A stretch of 37,059 nucleotides of DNA from Salinivibrio costicola subsp. costicola ATCC 33508 = LMG 11651 (GTDB taxonomy: Bacteria > Pseudomonadota > Gammaproteobacteria > Enterobacterales > Vibrionaceae). This document shows positions 10,239 through 18,737 of the stretch, piece by piece (the stretch's first letter is position 1; every line of letters begins with the position of its first letter). The translations under genes and the position numbers were made by a program. Location of the stretch: positions 1 to 37,059 of the forward strand of contig AQOF01000007.1 in assembly GCA_000565345.1 (NCBI GenBank). Direction: 5' to 3'. Under the pieces are notes generated by a model that saw only the letters and a program-made list of their open reading frames with translations, was not told where the DNA came from and did no database searches.

Positions 10239-11869
10239 ATGCGAGATAGATTACCCATTATAAAAACCAGCAGCTGGGGCCTAGCCCTGTTGCTGGTTTT
10301 GCCGATCTTAGCGATCTTTTACACCGCGGTTGGTGATACAGGTGATATTTTTCCTCACCTGTTCCAGACCGTGCTCCCTACCTATACCTTAAATACCAGT
10401 CTGTTAGTGGTTGGTGTGGTCGCGATTGCGATGATACTGGGTGTCCCGACAGCGTGGATGCTGGCGATGTATCAGGTACCTGGCAGCCGACAATTGCAAT
10501 GGGCGATGGTCCTACCGCTGGCGATGCCCGGGTATATTATCGGTTATATCTATACGGACTGGTTTGATTATGCTGGGCCGTTGCAGCGCGCTTTACGGTA
10601 TGCCTTTGAATGGCAAAGCGTGACCGATTATTGGTTCCCCGATATGCGCACGCTAACGGGGGCTTGCTTTGTCTTAGCGCTGGTGCTGTACCCTTATATT
10701 TACTTATTAACACGCGCTGCTTTTATGGAGCAAAGTGTGACCTTGACCCATTCTGCCCGCCTGTTGGGTTGCTCGCCACTTCAGAGTTTTCGCCGAATTT
10801 CTTTGCCGCTAGCCCGGCCCGCCATTGCCGTTGGCGCGTCGCTGGTGGCGATGGAGGCCTTGGGCGACTTTGGTACGGTCAATTATTTTGCCGTTAGCAC
10901 ACTGACCACGGCGGTCTATGATACTTGGTTGAGTTATTCAAGCTTAACGGCAGCAGCTAAAATATCCGCGATAATGCTGGTGGCGATTTTTCTTTTAATC
11001 AGTGCCGAGCGTTATGGACGACGTAAACAAGCCCAATTTAGTCCAAGCTCAAGCAGTGACGCAATCGAGAAAACGCCTTTGCGAGGCTGGCGTAAAGTAG
11101 GCGTAGTAGTCTGGTGCTGGAGCTATTATCATTGGCTTTTATCTTACCGCTTTTACAGTTGGTGATGTACGCATGGCACTACTATGAAAAAAATGCCATC
11201 AGTGATTTCGCCGCGTTTAGCTATAACAGCTTTTATACCTCGACGTTGGCGGCTGTTATCGCGGTGGCTATTGCGTGGACGGTGAATGTCTATCGTCGCT
11301 TACGTGGTGATGGTATTAGTGTTGCGCCAATGCGTCTGGCATCTATGGGCTATGCGGTACCCGGCACCGTGCTCGCTATCGGGGTAATGCTGGTGCTTAC
11401 GCGCGGTGATCATGTCATTAATGATGTTGCCACCGCCTATGGATGGGGCCGGCCAGGGCTGGTACTGTCAGGGACCATGGTCGCTTTGCTGGCAGCATTT
11501 GTAGTGCGCTTTAGTGCCGTTGCCATTGGTAGTATCGAATCAAGCATGGCCAAAATCCCCCCTTCGCTCGATATGGCGGCGCGAACCATGGGCTGCACCA
11601 CCACGGGGGTCATTCGCCGCGTGCACCTGCCTTTAATTCGTCGTGGTACGCTTATTGCGATGTTGCTGGTGTTTATTGAGTCGATGAAAGAGCTTAATGC
11701 GGCTATTTTACTGCGTCCATTTAACTTTGAAACACTGGCCACCTATGTGTACAACTTTACCTCTGATGAACACTTAGAGTACGCCGCATTACCGGCAATT
11801 TTACTGGTAGTGGTTGGCTTAATTCCGCTTATCTTGATTAACCGGTCATTGGAGCAGAAATATCAATGA
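10239..11869 (+). CDS. fbpB: Ferric-iron ABC transporter permease FbpB (frameshifted)
   Basis: FbpB is the inner-membrane permease of the iron importer: two fused halves of about six TM segments each. EAA-type loops for contact with FbpC are seen in each half (SARLLGCSPLQSFRRISLPL, and DMAARTMGCTTTGVIRRVHL). The frame breaks at 11113-11114. Restoring one G (CTGGTG to CTGGGTG) joins the halves as VVVWVLELLSLAFILPLLQ and gives 543 residues, the usual size for fused FbpB/SfuB permeases. The ribosome-binding site is weak (AGTAGG). The 3' end overlaps fbpC by ATGA, suggesting translational coupling. Confidence 0.92.
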
Positions 11870-12912
11870 AGTGCGCCTTGTCGATTAAAAACCTGACCTG
11901 CAGCTATAACGGTACGCCTGTCTTAAAAGATTTATCGCTGCAAGTGGCACCTGGAGAGATTGTTTGCCTACTCGGTGCCAGTGGCTGCGGAAAAACCACC
12001 TTGTTAAAAGCAATGGCAGGTTTAATGCCGCTATCGGCAGGGACGCTATCGATTGGCTGTAAAGTCATGGATAATGAGCATCACTCTGTGCCACCTGAGC
12101 AGCGTAATATCGGTATGATCTTTCAAGATTATGCGCTTTTTCCGCACCTAACCGTTGCAGAGAATATCGGGTTTGGACTTTCACAGTTGGCCGCTCAAGC
12201 GCGAGCGAGCAAAGTGGCTGACATGCTTAAATTGGTCCATTTAACTGACCTTGGGGATCGTTATCCGCATCAATTATCCGGTGGTCAACAGCAACGGGTA
12301 GCGATTGCCCGTGCGCTTGCCTATGAACCCGATCTATTATTACTGGACGAGCCTTTTTCTAACATTGACACCCAGGTACGCCACGACTTGATTGAAGAGA
12401 TCCGGCGTATTTTTAAATCACAGGGTGTGACAGCGATTTTGGTGACTCACAGTCGCGAAGAAGCCTTTGCCTTTGCCGATAAATTGGCCGTAATGAATCA
12501 AGGCCTTATAGAACAGTTCGGTGATACCACAGAGGTCTATTATCAGCCTGCAAGCCGCTTTGTGGCAGATTTTCTTGGTCAAGGGTCTTATGTTCCTGTG
12601 ACCGTGTCTGAGCAAGAGCAAATGCAGACGCCACTTGGCCCTTGGCCGCGTCCTGTACATTGTCATCCCGGCCCGCATTGGTGGTTACTCCGGCCACAAT
12701 TTTTAAGTATTCGGGCAGACGATCAGGGCGAGGGACAGGTCTTGTCACAGCAGTTTATGGGAGATAGCAGCCGCTACACCATTGATATTCATGGGCAGAA
12801 GTTGTCGGTTCACGCTCGAGAGCCGCTGTCGGTCGGAGAAAAAGTGCGTTTAAATATTCGTTCTCATGAGCCCGTTTTGTTCAATGATGGACCGAGCTTT
12901 ATCGATCCCTAA
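11866..12912 (+). CDS. fbpC: Ferric-iron ABC transporter ATP-binding protein FbpC
   Basis: This is a 348-residue ATPase that powers FbpAB. Walker A is GASGCGKTT, the Q-loop is IFQDYALFPHL, the ABC signature is LSGGQQQRVAIARAL, Walker B is LLLLDEPFSNID, and the switch histidine is in VTHSREEA. A C-terminal extension after about residue 240 fits the TOBE-like regulatory domain of this subfamily. The start codon overlaps the fbpB stop (ATGA). The operon ends at the hairpin 12934-12956. Confidence 0.94.
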   Translation: MKCALSIKNLTCSYNGTPVLKDLSLQVAPGEIVCLLGASGCGKTTLLKAMAGLMPLSAGTLSIGCKVMDNEHHSVPPEQRNIGMIFQDYALFPHLTVAENIGFGLSQLAAQARASKVADMLKLVHLTDLGDRYPHQLSGGQQQRVAIARALAYEPDLLLLDEPFSNIDTQVRHDLIEEIRRIFKSQGVTAILVTHSREEAFAFADKLAVMNQGLIEQFGDTTEVYYQPASRFVADFLGQGSYVPVTVSEQEQMQTPLGPWPRPVHCHPGPHWWLLRPQFLSIRADDQGEGQVLSQQFMGDSSRYTIDIHGQKLSVHAREPLSVGEKVRLNIRSHEPVLFNDGPSFIDP

Positions 12913-12933
12913 CGCGCATGGATGACGCATTAA

Positions 12934-12957
12934 AAAGCCAACGTGACGTTGGCTTTC
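12934..12957. terminator. Bidirectional terminator between fbpC and the luxR/hapR homologue
   Basis: A perfect 10-bp stem AAAGCCAACG/CGTTGGCTTT has a 3-nt loop. The T run is stronger on the minus strand (from the A run at 12932-12936), so it serves both convergent genes. Confidence 0.8.
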
Positions 12958-12973
12958 TATCGTGCCATGGCGT

Positions 12974-13579
12974 TTAGCCATGCTGGCATAATACATCAAT
13001 GTAATGCTGGGCCATGGCGTTAAGCGCCGCTTTATCGGGCTATTGGTGGGCTTGTAAAAATAGCACATAGCAGACCCCTGCTAGCATGCTGGCGAGCTCT
13101 CTGGGTTGATGACGATCTGTCATTTCGCCTTTTTCGATGCCACGTTTAAATACGTTCTCGAACTGATCAACCGCATCTCGACTGCCTTTGACAAAACGTG
13201 GCCAAATATCCTCGCGAATCGACGTACTCCACTCAAACCAGACTTTCATCCACGCTTTATCGGCGAGTGCGGTATCAATTATCTGTGATGTGATACAGTT
13301 TAATGCGCCGCGCATCGATTGATCTTGCTCGGTACACTCATTAATTAACGCAATAAAGTGCTTTTCGGTTTGTGCAAGGATTTCTTCCACAAGGTCTTCG
13401 CGCGTGGGAAAGTAGTTAAAGACGGTCGCGACGGAAACGTCCGCCATGTCTGCGATATCCGCGTGCCCAGCGCGGCCAATACCGCGTTTCGCAAAAACAT
13501 CTAAACCACAAGTTAATAACTGCTCTTTACGTCTTTCCGGCGACAGTCGCGTCCTTGTTCTTTCATTTGATTGAGCCAT
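12974..13579 (-). CDS. LuxR/HapR/SmcR-type quorum-sensing master regulator, interrupted by an in-frame TAG
   Basis: This is a TetR-family DNA-binding protein that answers to the LuxO-Qrr pathway in vibrios. The N-terminal helix-turn-helix is nearly identical to the family: GHADIADMADVSVATVFN followed by YFPTREDLVEEIL. The start at ATG 13579 (MAQSNERTRTRLSPERRK) aligns with LuxR starts. An in-frame TTG at 13594 is an alternative. Translation stops at TAG 13040-13042 after LFLQAHQ. Read through that codon, the same frame continues PDKAALNAMAQHYIDVLCQHG to TAA at 12974-12976, matching the last helix of LuxR. The product lacks 21 residues of the C-terminal dimerisation region. This is either a true nonsense mutation or a base-call error. 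The divergent hpt neighbour is typical for hapR. Confidence 0.9.
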
Positions 13580-13926
13580 CCTAAAACCTGCCAACTTATT
13601 TTTGGTTTGTACAAATTAATTATTGTTTGTGCTAACAATTTTCTTATTAGCGATATTGAGTTTATACCAGCTATTTATCGTCTGACAACGGGCGTAAAGC
13701 TGATCTGGGCCGTAAAACGGTAATTTTGTCTGCAAAAAAAGTCATTCATTATTAAAAAGACAGGCATGGATTATTTTTTCTTATCAATCAGTGTGATAGT
13801 TAACTAGTGTGCGGGTGCAAATGGCTGACAACCGGCGTGACTGGGATCCGCAATCGATTTAGTGCTAGACTATGCCACCTTTGTTAGTGACCCCCGCGAT
13901 CGTGGGGACAAACCATCGGGGCAGAT
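13580..13926. promoter_or_regulatory. Divergent promoter region luxR/hapR-hpt with a candidate LuxR autoregulatory site
   Basis: This 347-bp AT-rich region has no ORF. At 13620-13641 the sequence TTATTG-N10-CAATTT has the arms and spacing of the LuxR/HapR operator (TTATTG-N10-CAATAA). It sits 41-62 bp upstream of the regulator's ATG, where autorepression would act. A 10-nt palindrome TTTGTACAAA lies at 13606-13615, and another TTATCAAT half-site is near 13781. The hpt ribosome-binding site (GGGGCAG) is at 13917-13923. No Qrr target could be assigned by eye. Confidence 0.45.
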
Positions 13927-14457
13927 ATGAAACACACCGTTGAAGTGATGATTTCAGAACAGGACGTACAGGCGCGAGTAAAAGCCCTGGGCGCCGAGAT
14001 CAATGAGCATTATAAAGACTCAAACGACCTTGTTTTGGTCGGGTTGCTGCGCGGCTCGTTCGTCTTTATGGCTGATTTATGTCGCGCGATTGACTTGCCA
14101 CATTCGGTCGACTTTATGACCGCATCAAGCTATGGCAATAGCATGGAAAGCACGCGTGACGTGCGCATTCTTAAAGATTTGGATGACGACATCAAAGGAA
14201 AAGATATTCTTTTGGTTGAAGATATCATTGATACTGGCAACACGCTCAGTAAAGTCTGCGAAATCTTATCGCTGCGTGAGCCAAACTCGGTACGTATTTG
14301 TACCCTGCTCGATAAACCCGAGCGCCGCGAAGTGAATGTGACAGTCGATTGGCTTGGCTTTACCATCCCGGATGAATTTGTTGTCGGGGTTGGGATTGAT
14401 TACGCTCAGAAATATCGCCATTTGCCGTATATCGGTAAAGTGATCCCATTGGATTAA
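13927..14457 (+). CDS. hpt: Hypoxanthine phosphoribosyltransferase
   Basis: Hpt salvages hypoxanthine (and guanine weakly) with PRPP to give IMP. The protein has 176 residues. The PRPP-binding loop is [14 protein letters not shown], the N-terminal [15 protein letters not shown] loop is conserved, and the C-terminal [20 protein letters not shown] is the family end. It is monocistronic, with its own terminator at 14521. Confidence 0.95.
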   Translation: MKHTVEVMISEQDVQARVKALGAEINEHYKDSNDLVLVGLLRGSFVFMADLCRAIDLPHSVDFMTASSYGNSMESTRDVRILKDLDDDIKGKDILLVEDIIDTGNTLSKVCEILSLREPNSVRICTLLDKPERREVNVTVDWLGFTIPDEFVVGVGIDYAQKYRHLPYIGKVIPLD

Positions 14458-14520
14458 TCTCCGCAGCGACGCGTAACGCCTGTCATCACAGAGTGGCCGG
14501 TGGTTATTACGATAAATGAA

Positions 14521-14547
14521 AAAACCGAGCGCTTGCTCGGTTTTTTT
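14521..14547. terminator. Bidirectional terminator between hpt and secF
   Basis: A 10-bp stem AAAACCGAGC/GCTCGGTTTT with a GCTT loop is flanked by T runs on both strands. It closes hpt and probably the convergent secDF operon. Confidence 0.9.
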
Positions 14548-14598
14548 GTAGGCACTTTTTGTAGCGACTTTTGTAGGAAACATAGCGGGTTCGGTGGG

Positions 14599-15489
14599 TT
14601 AGCACGTCCCCTCATGCTCTGGCGCACGCTGATAATGCGAAGCCGATAGCCCCAGTATTTCTTGTAGGCAAGATGCGACGGCGACCGATGACCAAGTTCC
14701 AGTGAGCACCCCCACAAACAGCGTTAGGGCAAAGCCATATAGCGCATCGCCACCCAGTATCAACAAGCATCCGATGGTAAACAGCGTCGTCCCGGCAGTG
14801 ATCAAGGTACGCGAGAAGGTCTCGCAGACCGCAATATTGGTGCTGATATAAACACATTGGTTCGGTTTGGCCCTTAGGACATCGCGCAGCCGGTCACCGA
14901 TCACAATCGAGTCATTGAGCGAGTAACCGATTACAGCTAGCAACCCGGCAATCACATTGAGATCCATGGGCACGGCGAGAATGGCGAGTAGCCCCAAGGT
15001 GAGGGTGACATCGTGTACCAGCGCGCCTATGGCTGCTAGGGCGAGTCGCCACTCAAAGCGAATCGCCAAATAAAGCATGATCGCCAACGAGGCAACTAGC
15101 AGGGCTAAGCCACCTTGTTCAAACAGGACCTGACCGACCTGAGGGCCGACTACGTCAGCTTGAATCAAACTCACTGGCATCGATAACGCAGTACTGATTT
15201 GTACCATCACCTGCTGAGGATCTTGCCATTGAGAGGTGTGGGGCAACACTAACTGCCACTGTCCCTGCGTGGTACTTGCCTTGAGCGTGGCCAGATCGCC
15301 AAACTGACTGTGCAGGGCTGGGATCAGCGTATCACTGCCAGCCAAGCTTGGTAGCGCGAAGTCAATCACGATACCGCCGGTAAAGTCGATGCCTAGGTTC
15401 AGGCCATAATAAGTAATCGCCCAGATGCTCATGGTCATTAGCAGCGCGGAGAGAGCGAAGCTGGTATAGCGGGCTTGGGTTAAGTTCAT
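14599..15489 (-). CDS. secF: Protein translocase subunit SecF (second paralogue, SecF2-like)
   Basis: SecF forms with SecD the proton/sodium-driven inner-membrane complex that pulls preproteins out of SecYEG. The product is about 296 residues with six TM segments. The signature LGIDFTGGIVIDF is in the first periplasmic loop and LNDSIVIGDRLRDVLR is in TM4-5, including the arginine that works with the SecD aspartate in ion coupling. I chose ATG 15489, because AAGGA lies 9 nt upstream of it and abuts the ATG at 15498. It starts just after the secD stop. A separate pair without yajC, with a small exported ORF upstream, fits the second SecDF set of vibrios. Confidence 0.9.
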   Translation of the reverse strand: MNLTQARYTSFALSALLMTMSIWAITYYGLNLGIDFTGGIVIDFALPSLAGSDTLIPALHSQFGDLATLKASTTQGQWQLVLPHTSQWQDPQQVMVQISTALSMPVSLIQADVVGPQVGQVLFEQGGLALLVASLAIMLYLAIRFEWRLALAAIGALVHDVTLTLGLLAILAVPMDLNVIAGLLAVIGYSLNDSIVIGDRLRDVLRAKPNQCVYISTNIAVCETFSRTLITAGTTLFTIGCLLILGGDALYGFALTLFVGVLTGTWSSVAVASCLQEILGLSASHYQRAPEHEGTC

Positions 15490-15501
15490 GGTATTCATTC
15501 C

Positions 15502-17280
15502 TTAAATGGTCACCGCGCGGCGGCGATCACGCCCCCAAATCGGATTGATGATGGCTCGGGTGCCAACAATGCCGGTTATCATGCTGGCGCACAGTCCCAG
15601 AATCAGAGTGGTGGCAAACCCTTGTAAGGGGCCAGAGCCGACGGCGTACAAACAGGCCGCAGAAATCAAGGTGGTGATATTGGCGTCAAAAATCGTGCTA
15701 AACGCCGCGCGATAGCCGGTATCAATGGCATTGGCTAGGCTTGCGCCCGCTCGCAAGCGATCGCGAATACGCTCAAAGATAAGCACATTGGTATCGACCG
15801 CCATGCCTACCGTGAGTACAAGGCCCGCGATGCCTGGCAATGTCAGCACAGCACCGGGCAGTAGCGCGAGAAGGCCGACTTGCATCATGAGGTTGGCAGT
15901 AAGCGACACAATCGCCACCCAGCCAAAACGGCGATACCAAAGCACCATAAAGATAGCCATGCCGATCATGCCGACAGCCAGTGCGGAAAAGCCTGCTTTA
16001 ATATTCTCAGCACCTAAGGTGGGACCAATGGCGCGCTCTTCGACGATTTTAATGGGGGCGGTTAATGCGCCGGCACGCAATAGCATCGAGAGGTTACGCG
16101 CTTCTTCTGGGCTCGATAGCCCCGTGATCCGAAAGCGATCACTGAGCGCACTTTGGATGGTCGCTACGTTGATCACGCGCTCGTGAGCCACCAGATCGCC
16201 CTGCGCATTGGCTTGGTATTCGCGATAAACGGTCGCCATTGGATCGCCCAAGTGCCGACGAGTAAACGCAAGCATGGTCTCGCCACCTTGTTTATCCAGG
16301 CGAATGTCGACTTGAGGACGGCGCATCTCATCGACACTGGTGCGCGCATCAATAATATGTTCACCGCCTAAAATGGCATGGCGCGCGAGCGGGACGGCAT
16401 TGTGCTGCGCATCGTATAGTGGTTTGGGGCTGGTAGGATCGAGGGCATAGAATGCGAGTGAGGCGGTGGCACCAATCACGCTTTTGGCTTGCTTAGGATC
16501 ATGCACGCCAGGTAGTTCGATACGAATATAGTCTTTGCCTTGACGCTGCACACTGGCTTCGGCCACGCCTAACGCGTCGATACGCTTGCGCAGAATATCG
16601 ATATTCTGACGTACGGCTTGATGACGCATGGCCTCACGCTCGGTATCTGTCATTTGCCAGCGATGGGTGGCACTGGTAAAGCGCCATTGAGGATAATGCT
16701 CAGTAAACCAACCGCTCACTTTGGTACGATCAGCGGCATTTAACATCGGCAATTGCACCGTGGTTTTATCCTTCTGGTTGAGGCTCGCGGTCGGCGGCAA
16801 GCGCTGACTGTCTAACCAAAGATTGAGGCTTTGGAGCAAGGCGTCTGCTTGATGGGTCAGTGCTTGGTCGGTGTCGACCCACAGTAATAATTGGACGCCA
16901 CCGCGCAGATCTAGCCCTAGCTTAACCGGCTCGGCGCCTAGGCGGGATAGCCACGCGGGCGCTGCGGATAAATAATCGAGAGTGATCTCCGCATCGGCAC
17001 CTAGGGCGCCTTTTAATTGCTGTTGTACGTTCTGTTGCTGGCTAATATCGGGCGTGATTAAGGTGACATTCCCTTGCGAGTCATAACGTACCTCACTGAC
17101 GGCCTCTGGATGGGCGTTTAGCCAGCCTTGCAGCGCGTGGTGAGAGTGATGAGACACGCTCACTACAGGATGATCGCCAAAAAAGCTCGGTAATGCCTGC
17201 ATGGAGAGTACGATTAGCATCAGCACCAATACAGCATAGTGCCACAACGCATACCGATTAACGGGAGTTGCTTTATTCAT
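15502..17280 (-). CDS. secD: Protein translocase subunit SecD (second paralogue, SecD2-like)
   Basis: The product is 592 residues. TM1 is about 9-29, followed by a large periplasmic P1 domain with the GLDLRGGVQLLLWVDT signature, then five TM segments. The ion-coupling aspartate lies in VGMAVDTNVLIFERIRDR. The start is ATG 17280 (MNKATPVNRYALW), preceded by AGGAG with 6 nt spacing. An upstream in-frame codon at 17313 has no such site. Neither yajC nor tgt is adjacent, unlike the housekeeping secDF operon. Expression is likely controlled through the structured leader 17281-17386 and the upstream ORF. Confidence 0.92.
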   Translation of the reverse strand: MNKATPVNRYALWHYAVLVLMLIVLSMQALPSFFGDHPVVSVSHHSHHALQGWLNAHPEAVSEVRYDSQGNVTLITPDISQQQNVQQQLKGALGADAEITLDYLSAAPAWLSRLGAEPVKLGLDLRGGVQLLLWVDTDQALTHQADALLQSLNLWLDSQRLPPTASLNQKDKTTVQLPMLNAADRTKVSGWFTEHYPQWRFTSATHRWQMTDTEREAMRHQAVRQNIDILRKRIDALGVAEASVQRQGKDYIRIELPGVHDPKQAKSVIGATASLAFYALDPTSPKPLYDAQHNAVPLARHAILGGEHIIDARTSVDEMRRPQVDIRLDKQGGETMLAFTRRHLGDPMATVYREYQANAQGDLVAHERVINVATIQSALSDRFRITGLSSPEEARNLSMLLRAGALTAPIKIVEERAIGPTLGAENIKAGFSALAVGMIGMAIFMVLWYRRFGWVAIVSLTANLMMQVGLLALLPGAVLTLPGIAGLVLTVGMAVDTNVLIFERIRDRLRAGASLANAIDTGYRAAFSTIFDANITTLISAACLYAVGSGPLQGFATTLILGLCASMITGIVGTRAIINPIWGRDRRRAVTI

Positions 17281-17386
17281 TTTTTCTCCTTGGCTGTGTA
17301 TCGTGCACAGCAAACCTCACATCGAGTGTGAACTCGATGTCGCTACTGGGGGATTAAGGCGCACAGGCCTTCAGGAAAGCGAACGA
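17281..17386 (-). promoter_or_regulatory. Structured vemP-like/secD intercistronic RNA with candidate SD-sequestering helix
   Basis: On the minus strand this 106-nt spacer contains three hairpins: AAGGC/GCCTT (17356-17371), a perfect 9-bp stem ACATCGAGT/ACTCGATGT with a 4-nt loop (17319-17340), and GCTGTG/CACAGC (17293-17311). TTTCCT, 8-13 nt after the upstream ORF's stop (17373-17378), is complementary to AGGAGA of the secD Shine-Dalgarno (17285-17290, one G-U pair), so the whole spacer can close over the start site. A ribosome held at the end of the upstream ORF would cover TTTCCT and free the site. In Vibrio alginolyticus VemP controls secDF2 by this kind of switch. Here it is predicted only from pairing. 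Confidence 0.55.
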
Positions 17387-17794
17387 TTAACGCGAATGAA
17401 TAAAGCGATATTGCAGATTGTGTTCTCGCCAGCCTCCGAGGCGGGGGAACGAAAATGCAAGATATTGGCGGGAGAGATACACCCCAAGCACGCACAAAAA
17501 GGCGATGAGGTGCCAAGCAAGGCTAACGTTCGTGGGAGGAAAAAGGGTGGCTAAATGTGGCGGTTGGGGATCGTCATCCAATAAAGGGGCTGGCAGTGCA
17601 ACGCTGGCTCTTGCGGTCGACAGTAGGGCCGGTGTGTGTTGCAGCGCATGAATTTGCTGATTTGGCTGCCACGGTGAAACATGAGGTTTCGCCACGGCAT
17701 TAGCGATCACCGCAAACAGCATCAGGCTCGCCATCAGCCACAAGAGGAGCAGAGAGCGATGCGTAGCGAGGGATGAAGACGTGATCGGAGTCAT
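17387..17794 (-). CDS. VemP-like exported translation-arrest peptide (putative SecDF2 regulator)
   Basis: The ORF encodes 135 residues. Residues 14-35 form a Sec signal peptide (LLLLWLMASLMLFAVIANAVA, cleavage near AVA|KP). A proline-rich periplasmic part follows, then a hydrophobic stretch at 90-107. The C-terminus reads PRLGGWREHNLQY (117-129) and ends at Arg135. VemP of Vibrio, encoded just upstream of secDF2, stalls ribosomes through HRIxGWKETNAMYVALN. The shared positions are R, I/L, G, W, K/R, E, N and Y. Gene position, signal peptide and C-terminal motif agree; the rest of the protein shows no similarity I can recognise. ATG 17794 has no Shine-Dalgarno and follows a small hairpin (17796-17810); an in-frame TAA lies upstream. 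Arrest itself is inferred, not shown. Confidence 0.6.
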   Translation of the reverse strand: MTPITSSSLATHRSLLLLWLMASLMLFAVIANAVAKPHVSPWQPNQQIHALQHTPALLSTARASVALPAPLLDDDPQPPHLATLFPPTNVSLAWHLIAFLCVLGVYLSRQYLAFSFPRLGGWREHNLQYRFIHSR

Positions 17795-17851
17795 GGTCGT
17801 GTTTTACGACGATTCACCACCGCGCACAAGCATTATAGCGTCAGCATTGTG

Positions 17852-18525
17852 TCAATTTTCATAGAGAGGATGTGTGGCCGCGCCGGGGACCAAATGGCTC
17901 ATCGCCGCTTGATAGTGTATCTCTAACGATTCACGCTGTTCGCTGTCATACCGAGATCGCGTAAGATCCCGTCAGTAGTGTCGTAAAACCAGCCATGGAT
18001 ATTGACATCTTGGCCTCGTTCCCAGGCGGCGCGTAAAATGGTGGAGTTGCCTAAATGATAAACCTGCTCAGCGACATTGATTTCACATAAACGATTACCA
18101 CGCGCTTGGGGCGGCAATTGGTTCAGATAGCTTTTATGCTTAAGGTAAAGATCGCGAATATGTAATAGCCAATTATTGATAAGACCCAGCTCGGGATTTT
18201 CAATCGCGGCATGCACCCCGCCACATCCGTAATGACCACAGACAATAATATGCTTGATTTGCAGCACATCAACGGCATATTGCACTACCGACAAGCAGTT
18301 TAAATCCGTGTGGATCACTTGGTTGGCGACATTGCGATGCACAAACAGCTCGCCAGAGTCTAATCCTGTTAGTCGCTCAGCAGGCACACGGCTATCGGCA
18401 CAACCAATCCACAAATATTCCGGATGCTGCTCTTTCGCTAGGTCGGCAAAAAACTGGGGATCCGTATCACGAATGTCTTTTGACCAGGCTTTATTGTTGG
18501 CAAATAACGCTTTTATCTGGGCCAT
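17852..18525 (-). CDS. can: Beta-carbonic anhydrase (C-terminal frameshift)
   Basis: The enzyme interconverts CO2 and bicarbonate in the cytoplasm, supplying bicarbonate-dependent carboxylases. The zinc ligands are Cys42, Asp44 (with Arg46), His98 and Cys101, in IGCADSRVP and GHYGCGG, numbered from ATG 18525 and identical to E. coli Can. The apparent stop at 17923 comes from a lost base at 17934-17936 (coding strand AGCGTGAA for AGCCGTGAA). Correcting it continues [16 protein letters not shown] to TGA at 17852-17854, like E. coli NRETLEQRYRHGISNL, for 224 residues. GTG 18531 is a less likely start. It diverges from a SulP transporter gene, suggesting a bicarbonate-handling pair. Confidence 0.93.
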
Positions 18526-18676
18526 GCTCACTCAGTCTGTTGGCAAAGTTATCAATCGTCACTATACCGCACTCTTGAGGTGTGAAATATACTGAGATCA
18601 ATATTCACATTTTTTTACATCGGTCGCGTCCAGCGGATCACGCTGTGACGCTTTCAACCACTGCTCGGATAGGTTA

Positions 18677-18697
18677 ATACGAGAAAATTCGTATACT
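18677..18697 (+). promoter_or_regulatory. Inverted repeat overlapping a -10 element between can and the SulP gene
   Basis: ATACGA (18677-18682) and TCGTAT (18689-18694) form a 6-6-6 inverted repeat. Its right arm overlaps TATACT (18692-18697), the best -10 box for the SulP gene. It could be an operator. No known regulator consensus was recognised. Confidence 0.35.
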
Positions 18698-18737
18698 GTT
18701 CGCTCTATCATAATCTTAACGGCAGTCGAGGTAGTGC

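Noticed and set aside
12850..13068. ORF on the minus strand overlapping the end of the luxR/hapR homologue
   Set aside because: It is out of frame with the regulator; the true continuation after TAG is in the regulator's own frame (PDKAALNAMAQHYIDVLC).
17303..17554. Plus-strand ORF across the secD leader
   Set aside because: It is antisense to the VemP-like ORF and the structured spacer, with no ribosome-binding site; it is better explained as a shadow.
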